A stretch of 19,004 nt of DNA from Elusimicrobiota bacterium (GTDB lineage: Bacteria > Elusimicrobiota > Elusimicrobia > UBA1565 > UBA9628): positions 1 to 19,004 of the forward strand of contig JAGWJU010000007.1 in assembly GCA_028865585.1 (NCBI GenBank). Direction: 5' to 3'. Both the position numbers and the translations under genes were made by a program. The first letter of the stretch is position 1, and each line of letters opens with the position of its first letter. This document shows, in pieces, positions 1-6,254 of this stretch. The notes under the pieces were generated by a model. That model searched no databases. It saw only the letters and a list, made by a program, of their open reading frames with translations, and was not told where the DNA came from.

Positions 1-288
1 ACGCCGCACACGAAGTTCAAGGCGAAGCTCTACGTTTTGACGAAGGAAGAAGGCGGGCGGCACACGCCGTTCTTCAAGGGGTATAGGCCGCAGTTCTACT
101 TCCGGACCACGGACGTGACGGGAACGGTGACGCTGCCGGCGGGCGTGGAGATGGTGATGCCGGGCGACAACATCGACATCGAGTGCGAGCTCATCTGCCC
201 CATCGCGATGGAGAAGGGGTTGCGCTTCGCCGTGCGCGAAGGCGGCCACACCGTCGGCGCAGGCGTCGTCAGCGACATCATCGCTTAA
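1..288 (+). CDS. tuf: Elongation factor Tu, C-terminal part (partial at 5' edge)
   Basis: The frame is open from base 1 and ends at TAA 286-288, giving the last 95 residues of EF-Tu, the GTPase that delivers aminoacyl-tRNA to the ribosomal A site. The visible part is the C-terminal beta-barrel (domain 3). It holds the family signatures RTTDVTGTV, GVEMVMPGDN, LRFAVREGG and TVGAGVVSDI. The G domain and domain 2 lie outside the window. The usual REGGRTVGAG reads REGGHTVGAG here, a single change. The gene stands 26 bases before rpsJ, the common str/S10 arrangement. The gap has no room for an S10-type leader, so rpsJ probably depends on transcription entering through tuf. The family call is very safe; only the 5' end is missing. 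Confidence 0.97.
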   Translation, partial: TPHTKFKAKLYVLTKEEGGRHTPFFKGYRPQFYFRTTDVTGTVTLPAGVEMVMPGDNIDIECELICPIAMEKGLRFAVREGGHTVGAGVVSDIIA

Positions 289-314
289 AATTCAGGAAAA
301 TAAGGTATAATAAC

Positions 315-641
315 ATGGCAGAGACGGCGGTTGGTCCTCAGCAGAGAATTCGCATTCGCCTTCGGGCTTACGACTATCGCATTCTGGACGCGAGCGTCGG
401 CAAGATTGTCGAAACGGCGCAACGCACGGGCGCGGTCGTTTGCGGCCCGATTCTGTTGCCGACCCGCATCAAGAAGTACACGGTGCTGCGGTCTCCGCAT
501 GTCGATAAAAAGTCGCGCGAGCAGTTCGAGATGCGCATTCACAAGCGCCTTATCGAGCTCAACAGCACGACGCAGCGGACGGTGGACGAGCTCATGAAGC
601 TCGACTTGCCGGCCGGCGTGGACGTGGAAATCAAGCTTTAA
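315..641 (+). CDS. rpsJ: 30S ribosomal protein S10 (NusE)
   Basis: A 108-residue protein of normal S10 length. S10 sits in the 30S head and also acts as NusE in antitermination. Visible signatures are RIRIRLRAYDYR, IVETAQRTGA, YTVLRSPHVDKKSREQFE and LDLPAGVDVEIKL. The ATG at 315 is chosen because S10 similarity starts there and TAAGG lies about 9 bases upstream; the frame is open further back inside tuf but that stretch is not S10-like. Two positions differ from the usual family sequence: the DHR motif is DYR, and GPIPLPT reads GPILLPT. Its first 13 coding bases match those of rplC exactly. A TATAAT hexamer overlaps the 5' flank (306-311) but lies too close to the ATG to serve this gene. Confidence 0.97.
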   Translation: MAETAVGPQQRIRIRLRAYDYRILDASVGKIVETAQRTGAVVCGPILLPTRIKKYTVLRSPHVDKKSREQFEMRIHKRLIELNSTTQRTVDELMKLDLPAGVDVEIKL

Positions 642-664
642 AGGATTTGGGGAACGGTTTAAAC

Positions 665-1453
665 ATGGCAGAGACGGAAGAGGCGGCGAAGACGGAGGGC
701 GTCAAAAAAGCGCCTGTCAGTTTCCGCGATATCTTGGGCGAAAAAGTGGGGATGACGCAGATTTATCACCCCAAGAGCCGGAACCTGTGCGACGTCACCA
801 TGGTCAAGGCGGGGCCGTGCGCCGTGCTCCGCGTCAAGACCGCGGGGGGCTCGGACGGCTACAACGCCGTTCAGCTGGCTTACGGCGCCCGCAAGGAAAA
901 AAATCTGCCCCAGCCTCTTCTGGGCCAGTTCAAGAAGGCCGGCGTCGCGCCCGCGCGCTTCGTGCGCGAGTTCCGGGTCAAGGACGCCAAAGGGCTGGAA
1001 GCCGGTCAAACCGTCGCGGTCGGCGAAATTTTCAAGTCCGGCGACTACGTCGACGTCCGCGGCGTGTCCAAGGGGCATGGGTTCGCCGGCGTCATGAAGC
1101 GGCACAATTTTCGCGGGCTTCCCGCCTCGCACGGCGCCTCGGACAAGGAGCGCTCTCCGGGCTCCTTGGCCGCCCGTCGTTCCCTGGGCCGGGTGCTTCC
1201 GGGCCAGCGCATGGCCGGCCGCATGGGCCACGAGAGCGCGACCTCCCAGCATCTGGAGGTCGTTAAAGTCGAGGCGGAGCAGAATCTGATTTACGTGATG
1301 GGCCCGGTTCCCGGCCCGCGCGGCGGATTAGTGTCCGTCTCGGAGACGGCCAAGGGCCGCAAGGTTCGCGTCGAGGCCGCCAAGGCGACGGTCAGGAAGG
1401 ACAAGATGGGCAACATCATCGGCAAGGCGCCGACCAAGGCGAAGAAGGCTTAA
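665..1453 (+). CDS. rplC: 50S ribosomal protein L3
   Basis: A 262-residue protein, longer than the usual 205-220 for L3, an early 23S rRNA-binding assembly protein reaching toward the peptidyl transferase centre. The core begins near residue 22 (ILGEKVGMTQIY) and carries SKGHGFAGVMKRHNFRG, PASHG and GRVLPGQRMAGRMG. The excess comes from an N-terminal Glu/Ala/Lys tail of about 20 residues and a basic C-terminal tail ending in KAPTKAKKA. ATG 665 is preferred to an in-frame TTG at 647, because GGGGAA (649-654) is well spaced for the ATG. The first codons (MAET) repeat those of rpsJ. It follows rpsJ by 23 bases, in standard S10-cluster order. Confidence 0.96.
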   Translation: MAETEEAAKTEGVKKAPVSFRDILGEKVGMTQIYHPKSRNLCDVTMVKAGPCAVLRVKTAGGSDGYNAVQLAYGARKEKNLPQPLLGQFKKAGVAPARFVREFRVKDAKGLEAGQTVAVGEIFKSGDYVDVRGVSKGHGFAGVMKRHNFRGLPASHGASDKERSPGSLAARRSLGRVLPGQRMAGRMGHESATSQHLEVVKVEAEQNLIYVMGPVPGPRGGLVSVSETAKGRKVRVEAAKATVRKDKMGNIIGKAPTKAKKA

Positions 1454-1455
1454 TT

Positions 1456-2082
1456 ATGCAGGCACCCCTTTTGAACGCGCAGGGCCAGGAAGTCGGCAAA
1501 ATCGAGCTCCCGGAGAAAATCTTCGGGTGCACGCCCAACGCCCAGTTCCTCCACGAGATCGCGACCATCCACGAGGTGAACCAGCGCCGCTGGACGGCCA
1601 ACACCAAGAGCAAGGCGGAGGTCTCGGGCTCGGGCAAGAAGCCTTGGAAGCAGAAGCACACGGGCCGCGCCCGGGCGGGCTCCATCCGCTCTCCCCTGTG
1701 GCGGCACGGCGGCGTCATTTTCGGCCCCCGCGCCAATCGCGGCGCGCGCCGGACCCTGCCGGCCCGCAAGGCCAAGGAGGCCTTGGCGCAGATCCTTTCG
1801 GATCGGTTCTCCAGCGGCGGCATCATTTTCGTGGATAAAATCGAGGTGGCCGAGCCCAAGACCAAGGCCGTGGCGCAGATCCTTAAGAACCTTAAGTGCG
1901 CGGGGCCGGGGCTGGTGATGATTCTTGATTCGGCCGGCGCGAATCTGGCCCGCGCCAGCCGCAATCTCCCGAATTTGGAGCTGGCCTTGGCCGCGGACTT
2001 GAATGCCTACGGCGTCCTGCGGGCGCGCCGCCTGGTGCTGACCGCCGGCGCCCTGGAAAAACTCTCCGCCCGCTGGAACTAA
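1456..2082 (+). CDS. rplD: 50S ribosomal protein L4
   Basis: A 208-residue L4, normal length (about 200-210). L4 binds domain I of 23S rRNA, and its loop lines the peptide exit tunnel next to L22. The tunnel-loop region is clear: TKSKAEVSGSGKKPWKQKHTGRARAGS, followed by RSPLWRHGGVIFGPRANR (roughly residues 50-95). The globular part follows, ending with VLRARRLVLTAGALEKL. The start ATG lies two bases after the rplC stop, with AAGG at 1445-1448. In gammaproteobacteria L4 represses its own operon through an S10 leader; the tuf-rpsJ gap here is too short to hold one, so that circuit is not expected in this form. Confidence 0.97.
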   Translation: MQAPLLNAQGQEVGKIELPEKIFGCTPNAQFLHEIATIHEVNQRRWTANTKSKAEVSGSGKKPWKQKHTGRARAGSIRSPLWRHGGVIFGPRANRGARRTLPARKAKEALAQILSDRFSSGGIIFVDKIEVAEPKTKAVAQILKNLKCAGPGLVMILDSAGANLARASRNLPNLELALAADLNAYGVLRARRLVLTAGALEKLSARWN

Positions 2083-2084
2083 CC

Positions 2085-2384
2085 GTGTCCGAAACGAAAA
2101 ATTACCAGACGCTGGTCCGCCCCATCCTTACCGAGCGCAGCACGCTGCTTAAGGAAAAGCATAACCAATATTTCTTCGTGGCCGACCTGGACGCCACCAA
2201 GACCGGCATCAAGAAAGCCGTGGAGGATCTCTTCAAAGTGAAGGTCGCCTCGGTGCGCACCATGATCGTTCCCGGCAAGACGCGCCGCATGGGCCGGAGC
2301 GAGGGACGCAAGCCGGACTGGAAGAAGGCCGTGGTCACCCTCGAAGCGGGCCAGAAGATCGATTTCACCCAGGAGACCGTATAA
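2085..2384 (+). CDS. rplW: 50S ribosomal protein L23
   Basis: A 99-residue L23. L23 sits at the peptide exit and docks trigger factor and SRP. Family features are the N-terminal LVRPILTERSTLL, the central NQYFFVADLDATKTGIKKAVEDLFKVKV, and the basic loop VPGKTRRMGRSEGRKPDWKKAVVTL. The start is a GTG at 2085, two bases after the rplD stop. It is the only start that gives a normal N-terminus, and its ribosome site is weak (GGAA at 2075-2078), suggesting translational coupling to rplD. The gene lies in the usual rplD-rplW-rplB order and ends three bases before rplB. Confidence 0.96.
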   Translation: MSETKNYQTLVRPILTERSTLLKEKHNQYFFVADLDATKTGIKKAVEDLFKVKVASVRTMIVPGKTRRMGRSEGRKPDWKKAVVTLEAGQKIDFTQETV

Positions 2385-2387
2385 GCC

Positions 2388-3230
2388 ATGCCGGTAAAAA
2401 CATACAAACCCAGGACCCCGTCGCTGCGGCACATGAGCCGGGCCGATTTCTCGGAGTTGAGCAAAGTGCGCCCGGAGAAGAGCCTTATGCGCCGGCTCTT
2501 GAAGACCGGCGGACGCAACAACACCGGCACCGTCATGGTGCGCCACCACGGCGGCGGCCACAAGAGGGCCTACCGCGTCGTCGATTTCAAGCGGGATAAA
2601 TTCGGCGTCCCGGCCAGGGTCGCCACCATCGAGTACGATCCCAACCGCAGCGCGCGCATCTGCCTGCTTCACTATGTTGACGGGGAGAAGCGCTACATCG
2701 TTCACCCCGCGGGCCTGCGCGTCGGCGATTCGGTGATGAGCGGCCCCAAAGCCGAGATCAAGACCGGCAACGCGCTCCCGCTGACCAATATTCCGGACGG
2801 CTCTTTCGTGCACAACATCGAGCTTCAGCCCGGCCAGGGGGCCCGCATGGTGCGCTCGGCCGGCGGCCAGGCGCAGATTATGGGCCGCGAGGGCGGCTAC
2901 GTGCAAATGAAGATGCCCTCGGGCGAAATCCGCATCGTGCCGGAAGCCTGCATGGCGACGCTGGGGCAGGTTTCCAACGCGGACCACAACATGGTGAGTT
3001 TGGGCAAGGCCGGACGCTCGCGCCACCTGGGCATCCGCCCGACGGTGCGCGGCGGCGCCATGAACGCGACCGACCACCCTCTGGGCGGCGGCCGCGGCAA
3101 GTCCAAGGGCGGCAATCATCCGCGCTCCCCGTGGAACCAGCCGGCCAAGGGCTACAAGACCCGCAACAAGCGCAAGATTTGGGGCTGGATGATCGTGGCC
3201 GATCGGCGCGAGAAGAAAATTTTAGGCTAG
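2388..3230 (+). CDS. rplB: 50S ribosomal protein L2
   Basis: A 280-residue L2, close to the usual 270-280. L2 is a primary 23S rRNA-binding protein needed for subunit joining and peptidyl transfer. Signatures include KTGGRNNTGTVMVRHHGGGHKRAYR near the N-terminus, EYDPNRSARI, GDSVMSGP, NIELQPGQGARMVRSAG and GRSRHLGIRPTVRGGAMN. The near-catalytic loop reads DHPLGGG (residues 229-235) where most bacteria have DHPHGGG: the essential His (H230, E. coli H229) is kept, but the second His is Leu 232. The C-terminus (KIWGWMIVADRREKKILG) differs from the usual short basic end. AGGAG at 2371-2375 is the likely ribosome site. Confidence 0.97.
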   Translation: MPVKTYKPRTPSLRHMSRADFSELSKVRPEKSLMRRLLKTGGRNNTGTVMVRHHGGGHKRAYRVVDFKRDKFGVPARVATIEYDPNRSARICLLHYVDGEKRYIVHPAGLRVGDSVMSGPKAEIKTGNALPLTNIPDGSFVHNIELQPGQGARMVRSAGGQAQIMGREGGYVQMKMPSGEIRIVPEACMATLGQVSNADHNMVSLGKAGRSRHLGIRPTVRGGAMNATDHPLGGGRGKSKGGNHPRSPWNQPAKGYKTRNKRKIWGWMIVADRREKKILG

Positions 3231-3240
3231 GAACGAGACT

Positions 3241-3519
3241 ATGGGACGATCGACGAAGAAAGGGCCGTACGTGGACCCGCGGCTTGTGGAGAAGATCCAA
3301 AAGATGGGGGGCGACAAGAAGCCCATCAAGACGTGGTCCAGGGCCTGCACCATCACTCCCGAGTTCGTCGGGCACACGTTTTCCGTGCACAACGGCCGCA
3401 AGTTCCTGCCGGTCTACGTGACCGAACAGATGGTGGGCCACAAGCTGGGCGAGTTTTCTTTCACCCGCTTTTTCCGCTCCCATGGCGGCATGAACAAAGA
3501 GTCCAAGGATCTGACCTGA
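3241..3519 (+). CDS. rpsS: 30S ribosomal protein S19
   Basis: A 92-residue S19, normal length. S19 forms the 30S head with S13 and contacts A-site tRNA and the intersubunit bridge. Clear family sequence: MGRSTKKGPYVDPRL, IKTWSRACTITPEFVGHTF, VHNGRKFLPVYVTEQMVGHKLGEFS and TRFFRSHGG. The more usual WSRRSTI is WSRACTI here. An AGGAAC ribosome site (3229-3234) overlaps the rplB stop. It stands 10 bases after rplB and 1 base before rplV, as in S10 clusters generally. Confidence 0.97.
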   Translation: MGRSTKKGPYVDPRLVEKIQKMGGDKKPIKTWSRACTITPEFVGHTFSVHNGRKFLPVYVTEQMVGHKLGEFSFTRFFRSHGGMNKESKDLT

Positions 3520-3520
3520 G

Positions 3521-3889
3521 ATGGAAGCCCAAGCCAAAGCCCGTTTTCAGCGTTATGGAGCCCGCAAGGTGGCCCAGCTTTTGAAGGAAATCCGCGGCAA
3601 GAGCGTGCTTGAGGCCGAGGAAATCCTGCCCACCGTGCCCCGCGCCTGCCGCGTCATGGTTGAGAAGGCCGTCAAGTCGGCCGCCGCTAATTTGGCCATC
3701 AAGCTCAGCCGCGCCGGCAAAACCGTGGTGCCGGAGCGGGTCTTCATCAAGTCGTGCTGGGCGGGCGCCGGCCCGATGGGCCACATGAAGCGCGTGCTGC
3801 CCGCGCCGCAGGGCCGGGCCATGACCTTCAAGCGCAAGGTCAGCCATTTGACCGTGATCGTTTCCGACGGCGTCGAGGAGAACAATTAA
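3521..3889 (+). CDS. rplV: 50S ribosomal protein L22
   Basis: A 122-residue L22. L22 binds all 23S rRNA domains, and its beta-hairpin lines the exit tunnel opposite L4. Seen in order: the N-terminal helix region (GARKVAQLLKEIRGKSVLEAEEIL), the central helix (RVMVEKAVKSAAANLAI), the hairpin (VFIKSCWAGAGPMGHMKRVLPAPQGRAMTFKRKVSHLTVIV), then an acidic tail. It lacks much of the loose C-terminal extension that some L22 have. The start follows the rpsS stop by one base, with AAGGAT at 3505-3510. Its stop shares one base with the rpsC start. Confidence 0.97.
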   Translation: MEAQAKARFQRYGARKVAQLLKEIRGKSVLEAEEILPTVPRACRVMVEKAVKSAAANLAIKLSRAGKTVVPERVFIKSCWAGAGPMGHMKRVLPAPQGRAMTFKRKVSHLTVIVSDGVEENN

Positions 3890-4653
3890 TGGGACAGAAA
3901 GCCCACCCCCGTGGCCTGCGCCTGGGCTATATCGTCGACTGGCAGTCGCGCTGGTTCGCGCCGCGCCAAATGCCCGATTTGATCGGGGAAGATTTCAAGA
4001 TCCGCAGCCTTATCAAGAACGCTTTCCGCCAGGCCGCGGTGAGTTCGGTGGTCATTGAGCGCGCCGGATCCTATCTGCGCGTCAACATCCACACCGCGCG
4101 GCCGGGCGTGGTCATCGGCAAGCGCGGCGCGGACATCGAAGCGCTGCGCACGCAAATCGAATCCTTGACCGCCCGCAAGACGTTCGTCAACGTCATGGAG
4201 ATCAAGGAGCCGGAGTTGGACGCCAAGCTCGTGGCCGAGGCCATCGCTTCCCAGCTCGAGAAGCGCATCGCCTACCGGCGCGCCATGCGCCGGGCCATGG
4301 AACGCACCATGCAGGCCGGGGCGCTGGGCATCAAGGTCCGCGTCGGCGGCCGCTTGAACGGCTCCGAAATCGCGCGCACCGAGTGGCTGCGCGAGGGCCG
4401 CATCCCGCTGCACACGTACAGCGCGGACATCGACTACGGCGCGGTCGAGGCTATGACCGTCGCCGGCCTTATCGGCGTCAAGGTCTGGATTTTCAAGAAA
4501 TTGCTTTTCGTCAAGAACCCGAAGGAACTTTTGAAGTTCGTCAAGAAGGATTCCCCCGTTTTGACCGCCGGCCACGTTCAGGAAACGCAAGCCGCCGCGG
4601 CCCAGGCGGAGCAAAAGCCCGCCGCGCAGGAGGCTCCCCGTGCTGATGCCTAA
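3889..4653 (+). CDS. rpsC: 30S ribosomal protein S3
   Basis: A 254-residue S3, slightly longer than the usual 210-240. S3 lines the mRNA entry channel and helps unwind mRNA. It begins with the canonical MGQKAHPRGLRLG. The type-2 KH domain carries the GxxG loop GKRG at residues 77-80, and the S3 C-terminal domain follows (GALGIKVRVGGRLNGSEIARTEW, IDYG, GVKVWIFK). The last 30 or so residues are an Ala/Gln/Pro-rich tail. ATG 3889 overlaps the rplV stop by one base, and GAGGAG (3875-3880) is a strong, well-spaced ribosome site; the frame is open upstream but not S3-like. Its 3' end overlaps rplP by 14 bases. Confidence 0.97.
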   Translation: MGQKAHPRGLRLGYIVDWQSRWFAPRQMPDLIGEDFKIRSLIKNAFRQAAVSSVVIERAGSYLRVNIHTARPGVVIGKRGADIEALRTQIESLTARKTFVNVMEIKEPELDAKLVAEAIASQLEKRIAYRRAMRRAMERTMQAGALGIKVRVGGRLNGSEIARTEWLREGRIPLHTYSADIDYGAVEAMTVAGLIGVKVWIFKKLLFVKNPKELLKFVKKDSPVLTAGHVQETQAAAAQAEQKPAAQEAPRADA

Positions 4654-5056
4654 GCGGGTCAAATACCGCAAGCCGCACAGCCATCCGCGCATCAAGGGTC
4701 TGGCCAAAAGAGGGACCAACATTGCCTTTGGCGAGTACGCCTTGAAGGCCTTGGAGCCCAAGTGGGTGACCGCGCGCCAAATCGAGGCCTCACGCGTGGG
4801 CATCGGCCGGCACCTGAAAAAGGGCGGCAAGCTTTGGGTTCGCATCTTTCCGGACAAGGCCGTGACCAAGCATCCGGCCGAGACGCGCATGGGAAAAGGA
4901 AAGGGCGCGCCGGACCATTGGGTCGCCGTGGTCAAGCCGGGCCGCGTTCTTTTCGAGATCGAGGGCATTTCGCGCGACGAGGCCAAGGCGGCTCTGCGCA
5001 TCGCGGCTTACAAGCTGCCCATCCGAACCAAGTTTATCGCCCGGGAGCACCTATGA
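4640..5056 (+). CDS. rplP: 50S ribosomal protein L16
   Basis: A 138-residue L16, normal length. L16 contacts A-site tRNA and is needed late in 50S maturation. Signatures: MLMPKRVKYRK, GLAKRGTNIAFGEYALKALEP, IFPDKAVTKHPAETRMGKGKGAP and WVAVVKPGRVLFEI. The start is probably the GTG at 4640: it gives the typical MLMPKR N-terminus and lies 6 bases after AGGAGG (4628-4633), whereas ATG 4646 would be 12 bases away. This puts the start 14 bases inside rpsC, implying translational coupling. The rplP stop overlaps the rpmC start (ATGA). Confidence 0.96.
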   Translation: MLMPKRVKYRKPHSHPRIKGLAKRGTNIAFGEYALKALEPKWVTARQIEASRVGIGRHLKKGGKLWVRIFPDKAVTKHPAETRMGKGKGAPDHWVAVVKPGRVLFEIEGISRDEAKAALRIAAYKLPIRTKFIAREHL

Positions 5057-5262
5057 AGGCCAAAGAAAGAGAATCGTTGAGGAATTTGTCTTCGGCCGAG
5101 CTGGAGGCCCATCTGCGCAAGGCAGGCGAAAAGCTCTTCCGCCTGGCCTTTAAGCACAAGACCGCGCCGCTGGACAATCCGGCCGAGCTGCGCACGCTGC
5201 GCCGCCATGCCGCCCGGCTCAAGACTTGGATCGCCCAGAAGGGCGAAGAGGGGGCGTCATGA
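5053..5262 (+). CDS. rpmC: 50S ribosomal protein L29
   Basis: A 69-residue L29, a small two-helix protein next to L23 at the exit tunnel. The family pattern is visible: LRNLSSAELEAHLRKAGEKLFRLAFKHKTAPLDNPAELRTLRRHAARLKT, i.e. the usual KLF-L-F helix followed by the N-x-x-x-LR-x-x-R-x-x-A-R-x-KT helix. The start was set at ATG 5053 because the frame is open far upstream through rplP but only this point gives an L29 N-terminus. It overlaps the rplP stop as ATGA, with GGGAG just before. It also overlaps rpsQ as ATGA, so rpsC-rplP-rpmC-rpsQ form an unbroken chain of coupled genes. Confidence 0.95.
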   Translation: MKAKERESLRNLSSAELEAHLRKAGEKLFRLAFKHKTAPLDNPAELRTLRRHAARLKTWIAQKGEEGAS

Positions 5263-5549
5263 CGGAGGCCGTGCAGACCAAGGAAGAGCGCGCGCGGCGC
5301 AAGGTGTTCCGCGGCGTGGTGGTTTCGGACAAGATGAACAAAACGCGGGTCGTGGAGGTCGTGCGCTTGGTCCGCCATCCGTTTTACGAGAAAATCAGCA
5401 AGAAAATGAGCCGGTTCGCCGCTCACGACGAGACCAATGCGTCCCATTCCGGCGACTTGGTCGAAATTTCCGCCACGCGGCCGTTGTCCAAGACCAAGCG
5501 CTGGCGCGTCGTGCGCGTGGTCAAGGGCGCGCCGACGACGGGGGCTTAG
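5259..5549 (+). CDS. rpsQ: 30S ribosomal protein S17
   Basis: A 96-residue S17, an OB-fold primary 16S rRNA binder at the 30S base. Clear motifs: RGVVVSDKMNKTRVVEVVRLVRHPFYEK, AHDETNASHSGDLVEI and TRPLSKTKRWRVVRVV. ATG 5259 is chosen over an in-frame TTG at 5226, because it follows a purine-rich stretch (GAAGAGGGGG), overlaps the rpmC stop as ATGA, and leaves only a short Thr/Glu/Arg-rich lead before the OB fold. It is the last gene of the S10-type group; a 15-base gap with no terminator leads into rplN. Confidence 0.96.
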   Translation: MTEAVQTKEERARRKVFRGVVVSDKMNKTRVVEVVRLVRHPFYEKISKKMSRFAAHDETNASHSGDLVEISATRPLSKTKRWRVVRVVKGAPTTGA

Positions 5550-5564
5550 GCTCGAGGATTTTTC

Positions 5565-5933
5565 ATGATTCAGCTTCGATCGATTATCAAAGTGGCGGAC
5601 AACTCGGGCGCGCGCAAGCTTCAGTGCTTCCACGTTTCCGGCGGCAGCTATCGGCGTTACGCGGGCCTTGGCGACGTCATCGTCTGCAGCGTCCGCGATG
5701 CCCTGCCGCACGGCGCCATCAAGAAGGGCGACGTGGTCAAGGCCGTCGTGGTGCGGGTGTCCCGCAACACGCGCCGTCCGGACGGCTCCTACGTGCGCTT
5801 CGACGACAACGCCGCGTGCCTCATCGACGACAAGGGCGAGCCCAAGGGGACGCGCGTGTTCGGCCCCGTGGCGCGCGAACTGCGCGAGAAGGAGTACTTG
5901 AAGATTATTTCCCTGGCCCCCGAGGTGGTCTGA
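5565..5933 (+). CDS. rplN: 50S ribosomal protein L14
   Basis: A 122-residue L14, exactly the usual length. L14 lies at the subunit interface, forms bridges to 16S rRNA, and is a target of the silencing factor RsfS in bacteria. Highly conserved segments are IIKVADNSGARKLQCFHV, RRYAGLGDVIVCSV, IKKGDVVKAVVVR, RRPDGSYVRFDDNAACLI and GTRVFGPVARELREKEYLKIISLAPEVV. A GAGGA ribosome site (5554-5558) lies 6 bases before the ATG. It opens the spc-type group. Confidence 0.98.
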   Translation: MIQLRSIIKVADNSGARKLQCFHVSGGSYRRYAGLGDVIVCSVRDALPHGAIKKGDVVKAVVVRVSRNTRRPDGSYVRFDDNAACLIDDKGEPKGTRVFGPVARELREKEYLKIISLAPEVV

Positions 5934-5939
5934 CGATTT

Positions 5940-6254
5940 ATGAAGTTTAAAATCCGCAAGAAAGACAGAGTCATGGTGATGGGCGGCCGCGATCGCGGCA
6001 AGATCGGCGAGGTCTTGAAGATTTTCCCCGACGAAGAGCGCGTTTTGGTGGCCAAGGCCAACATCGTGACCAAGCACCGCAAGGCGACGCAGACCGATCC
6101 GTCCTCCATCCAAAAGCTGGAGGCTCCCCTGCCCTATTCCCGGGTGATGCTGGTCTGCCCCAAGTGCGAAAAGCCCGTGCGGCCCAAGATGGATCGGCTG
6201 CCGACGGGCGAATCCGTGCGGGTTTGCCGGAAGTGCGGGGAAACGATTCTATGA
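5940..6254 (+). CDS. rplX: 50S ribosomal protein L24, zinc-ribbon form
   Basis: A 104-residue L24, an assembly initiator for the 50S subunit. The KOW motif is near the N-terminus (KKDRVMVMGGRDRGKIGEVLKIFPDEERVLV), followed by NIVTKHRKATQ. The C-terminal half carries two CxxC pairs, C73/C76 and C96/C99 (CPKC and CRKC), a probable zinc ribbon that is found in many but not all bacterial L24 proteins and missing in E. coli. The ATG lies six bases after the rplN stop, with GAGGTGG inside the end of rplN as a possible ribosome site. It overlaps rplE as ATGA. Confidence 0.96.
   Translation: MKFKIRKKDRVMVMGGRDRGKIGEVLKIFPDEERVLVAKANIVTKHRKATQTDPSSIQKLEAPLPYSRVMLVCPKCEKPVRPKMDRLPTGESVRVCRKCGETIL

Noticed and set aside
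289..314. S10-type leader for L4 autoregulation upstream of rpsJ
   Set aside because: The gap after tuf is only 26 bases and shows no stem-loop. An E. coli-like leader cannot fit.
283..318. TATAAT at 306-311 just before rpsJ, as a promoter
   Set aside because: The hexamer is a perfect -10, but the matching -35 region is poor (about 3 of 6), and a start site 6-8 bases downstream would fall at or after the rpsJ ATG at 315, so it could not express rpsJ. It may be a by-product of an AT-rich start region.
3886..5001. Antisense open frame of 371 codons opposite rpsC and rplP, with similar ones opposite rplB, rpsQ-rplX, rplE and rplF-rplR
   Set aside because: Same explanation: shadows of well-supported ribosomal genes, with no family signature and no independent ribosome site or context.
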